Shown piece after piece: positions 13,953 through 15,870 of a stretch of DNA of 15,870 bases. A program made the translations under genes and the position numbers. Each line of letters opens with the position of its first letter. Position 1 is the stretch's first letter. Origin of the DNA: DASUBV01 sp035763085 (lineage in GTDB: Bacteria; Actinomycetota; Actinomycetes; Streptosporangiales; Streptosporangiaceae); assembly GCA_035763085.1 (NCBI GenBank), contig DASUBV010000294.1, forward strand, positions 1 through 15,870, in the 5' to 3' direction. The notes below the pieces were generated by a model that saw only the letters and a list, made by a program, of their open reading frames with translations, was not told where the DNA came from and did not search any database.

Positions 13953-14109
13953 CGCTAACGGCGCCATTTGCCGGCTTCGGCATGCCGCGCCGCCTGTCTG
14001 GCGCCGGGCTGCCCGGCCGGCCGCTGCCGGTGTCCAGGGCGGCCCGGCTATGTCATGATCGGGGTGTCCGGGTACGCCGCTGGGGCGACTCGAGACGCGG
14101 AGGACTGCG

Positions 14110-15000
14110 ATGATCTCACATCAGGCTGGTCCCGGGCAGGCCGCGACAGACGCGCGGACCGCCACCACGGGAAGCGAGCCCGGGCCGCTGTACGGCGGGG
14201 CCGCCAGCCGGCGGGTCACCGTCCGCGACATCGCCGCGGCCAAGCGCCGCGGCGAGCGCTGGCCGATGCTCACCGTCTACGACGCGCTGACCGCGCGCGT
14301 GTTCGACGACGCCGGGATCCCGGTGCTGCTGGTCGGCGACTCGGCCGCGATGGTCGTCTACGGGTACGACTCCACGATCCCGGTCACCGTCGATGACCTG
14401 ATCCCGCTCACCGCCGCCGTGGTCCGCGGCTCGCGCCGCGCCCTGGTCGTCGCGGACCTGCCGTTCGGCTCTTACCAGGCCTCGCCGCAGGCCGCGCTGG
14501 CGGCGGCCACCCGGTTCCTGAAGGAAGCCGGCGCGCACGCGGTGAAGCTGGAAGGCGGCAGCCGGGTGCTGCGCCAGGCCGAGGAGCTCGTCGCGGCGGG
14601 CATCCCGGTCATGGCGCACCTGGGCCTGACTCCGCAGTCGGTCAACGCCTTCGGCGGCTACCGGGTCCAGGGCCGCGGCGAGGACGGCGACCGGCTGCTG
14701 CGCGACGCCAAGTCGATGCAGGCCGCCGGTGCGTTCGCCGTGGTGCTGGAGTGCGTTCCCGCCGAGCTGGCCGCCCAGGTCACCGCCGCGCTGGACATCC
14801 CCACGATCGGGATCGGCGCCGGCCCGGACTGCGACGCCCAGGTGCTGGTCTGGCAGGACATGGCCGGCCTGTCACCGCGGGTGGCCAGGTTCGTCAAGCG
14901 CTACGCCGACCTGGCGGGCGTGCTGCGCGACGCCGCGCAGGCGTTCGGCGCCGAGGTCAGCGGCGGCACGTTCCCCGGCGCCGAGCACTCCTACCGCTGA
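14110..15000 (+). CDS. panB: 3-methyl-2-oxobutanoate hydroxymethyltransferase
   Basis: PanB, the first committed enzyme of pantothenate (coenzyme A) synthesis. It transfers a hydroxymethyl group from 5,10-methylene-tetrahydrofolate to 2-oxoisovalerate, giving ketopantoate, in the cytosol. The protein is 296 aa, with a ~30-residue N-terminal extension over the E. coli enzyme. Family motifs: TVRDIAAAKRRGERWPMLTV, VGDSAAMVVYG (metal D77), VVADLPFGSYQ (D116), AVKLEGG (E148), MAHLGLTPQSVNAFGGY, and VLECVP with the catalytic glutamate E214, then TIGIGAGPDCDAQVLVWQD. ATG at 14110 has GGAGG 6 nt upstream. The other pan genes are not adjacent. It converges on npdG; the shared spacer carries a degenerate tandem repeat. 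Confidence 0.97.
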   Translation: MISHQAGPGQAATDARTATTGSEPGPLYGGAASRRVTVRDIAAAKRRGERWPMLTVYDALTARVFDDAGIPVLLVGDSAAMVVYGYDSTIPVTVDDLIPLTAAVVRGSRRALVVADLPFGSYQASPQAALAAATRFLKEAGAHAVKLEGGSRVLRQAEELVAAGIPVMAHLGLTPQSVNAFGGYRVQGRGEDGDRLLRDAKSMQAAGAFAVVLECVPAELAAQVTAALDIPTIGIGAGPDCDAQVLVWQDMAGLSPRVARFVKRYADLAGVLRDAAQAFGAEVSGGTFPGAEHSYR

Positions 15001-15095
15001 GCGCCTGTTACTTCTGCGCGCCTGCTGACCGCTGCGCCTGTCACCGCAGCGCCTGCCAGCGCGCAGCGCCGGGGACCGCTGCGCCGCGACAGCCG
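15001..15095. repeat. Degenerate tandem repeat, ~16-bp unit starting GCGCCTG
   Basis: Directly after the panB stop, units begin at 15001, 15018, 15034, 15049, 15066 and 15081. The first four start GCGCCTG and the last two GCGCC(G). Unit lengths are 17, 16, 15, 17 and 15 nt; the common part is close to GCGCCTGnnACCGCT. The third unit also yields a perfect hairpin, CGCTGCG/CGCAGCG (15030-15036 and 15045-15051), which could help terminate the convergent panB and npdG transcripts. Unit lengths are not multiples of three, so it is not a coding repeat. Confidence 0.55.
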
Positions 15096-15104
15096 GGCCG
15101 GCGG

Positions 15105-15824
15105 TCAGACGTCGGTGATCCGGATGCCCGCGTGCGCCTTGTAACGCCGGTTCACCGACACCAGGTTCGCCGTCAGCGCCTCGACCTGGCCGCAGTTGCG
15201 CAGCCGGCCCGCGTAGATCCCGCGGGCGCCGGGCAGCAGGCCGGCCAGCGCCTGCACCAGGTCGGTCGCGGCGCGGTCGTCGCCCAGCACCAGGATGTCC
15301 AGGTCCAGCCGGGCGACCTCCGGGTCCAGCAGCAGCACCGCCGACACGTGGTGGAAGGCGCCGACCACGGTGCTGTCCGGCAGCACGGCGGCGGCCTGCT
15401 GCGCGGCGCTGCCCTCGGGCACCGGCAGCGGGTAGGCGCCGCGCTTGTCGAAGCCGAGCGGGTTGACGCAGTCGATGACGATCTTGCCCGACAGCTCGGC
15501 GGCCAGGCTGGCCAGCAGCTCCTGGTGGCCCTCCCAGGGGACGGCCACGATCACCACGTCGGCGCCCGCCGCGGCCGCGGCGTTGTCCGCGCCGGTCACC
15601 TGCGGGGCGCTGCCCACGGTGGCGGCCGCCGCGGCGGCCCGCCCGGCGTCGCGCGACCCGATGATCACCCGCTGGCCGGCCAGGGCCAGCCGCCGCGCCA
15701 GGCCCCGGCCCTGGTCCCCGGTGCCGCCTAGCACGCCGATCACCAGGGAACTGAGATCGGGGGCATCCCGGCCGCCGGCGGTGCTGGCAGGGGACGAGGC
15801 AGGCTCAGGCGCAGATGGTGGCAT
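15105..15824 (-). CDS. npdG: F420H2:NADP+ oxidoreductase (NADPH-dependent F420 reductase)
   Basis: Soluble enzyme that passes hydride between NADP(H) and deazaflavin cofactor F420, supplying F420H2 to F420-dependent reductases; 239 aa. After a ~25-residue Ser/Pro/Ala-rich extension comes the Rossmann strand VIGVLGGTGDQGRGLARRLA, which is diagnostic for this family (GGTGDQG at residues 33-39). It is followed by VIIGSRD (NADP phosphate contact), VVIVAVPWEGH, IVIDCVNPLGFDKRGAY, VGAFHHVSA and ILVLGDD. ATG at 15824 has GAGG 8 nt upstream; an internal GTG at the Rossmann strand has no ribosome binding site. It implies the organism makes F420, as most actinomycetes do. It stands alone and converges on panB. 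Confidence 0.95.
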   Translation of the reverse strand: MPPSAPEPASSPASTAGGRDAPDLSSLVIGVLGGTGDQGRGLARRLALAGQRVIIGSRDAGRAAAAAATVGSAPQVTGADNAAAAAGADVVIVAVPWEGHQELLASLAAELSGKIVIDCVNPLGFDKRGAYPLPVPEGSAAQQAAAVLPDSTVVGAFHHVSAVLLLDPEVARLDLDILVLGDDRAATDLVQALAGLLPGARGIYAGRLRNCGQVEALTANLVSVNRRYKAHAGIRITDV

Positions 15825-15870
15825 GTGCTGATCCTCGCAGAGCCGGCCGCCCGGCCGGCGGCGGGCCGCC

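Larger units (their letters stand above)
13724..14109. promoter_or_regulatory. Divergent control region between MFS operon and panB
   Basis: No credible gene in 386 bases. It holds four GCGTTC boxes next to the MFS start (13748-13793), a possible 8-bp stem CCCTGCCC/GGGCAGGG (13804-13811 and 13832-13839), and one AT-rich island about 13926-13958 with a TetR-like palindrome and promoter-like hexamers. Short open frames here lack codon bias and ribosome binding sites. GGAGG at 14099-14103 serves panB. Confidence 0.55.

Noticed and set aside
13780..14113. Short plus-strand open frames in the MFS/panB spacer
   Set aside because: No ribosome binding site, low-complexity composition and overlap with promoter-like sequence and the TetR-style palindrome; more likely chance frames.
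1..15870. tRNA/rRNA genes, CRISPR arrays, insertion sequences, integrase or attachment sites
   Set aside because: None seen: no transposase-like translation, no evenly spaced repeat-spacer pattern, and no tRNA-like cloverleaf noticed by eye. A tRNA scan was not possible here.

Overview
The window is very GC-rich, densely packed, ordinary-looking actinobacterial chromosome. Many start codons are GTG, one regulator probably uses TTG, and several genes overlap by 1 or 4 nt. The carbohydrate ABC operon lacks an ATPase gene and there is an F420-dependent NADP reductase; both are typical of filamentous actinomycetes. The genus cannot be named from the sequence. I see no tRNA, rRNA, CRISPR array, insertion sequence or phage gene.

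Positions 14-8667 hold a carbohydrate-use cluster. A DeoR-family repressor (minus) faces an operon (plus) of a SIS-domain sugar-phosphate isomerase/deaminase, a PfkB sugar-phosphate kinase and a class II ketose-bisphosphate aldolase. This order matches the lower tagatose-6-phosphate route (AgaS, then LacC/AgaZ-type kinase, then GatY/KbaY-type aldolase), which ends in triose phosphates. Converging on it is an ABC importer operon on the minus strand: lipoprotein binding protein, then two permeases. A glycoside hydrolase family 4 alpha-galactosidase (MelA-like) diverges from the importer. The simplest reading is import of an alpha-galactoside or (amino)galactoside, intracellular hydrolysis, and breakdown of a 6-phosphate through tagatose phosphates. 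The enzyme making the 6-phosphate (and a deacetylase, if the sugar is N-acetylgalactosamine) is not in the window. The three intergenic control regions carry inverted repeats that could be operators.

Positions 8668-10774 hold one large secreted cysteine-rich protein of unknown function. It has a good sigma70-like promoter, a potentially folded 5' leader whose outer stem covers the ribosome binding site, and a strong hairpin terminator after it.

Positions 10794-13723 (minus) hold a likely operon: a DHA2-type drug-efflux MFS transporter, a TetR repressor overlapping it by 1 nt, and a small metallo-beta-lactamase-fold hydrolase. Upstream are four GCGTTC boxes placed on a 10-bp grid and a TetR-style palindrome.

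Positions 14110-15824 hold panB (pantothenate synthesis) converging with npdG (F420:NADP oxidoreductase). Between them lies a degenerate tandem repeat of about 16 bp.
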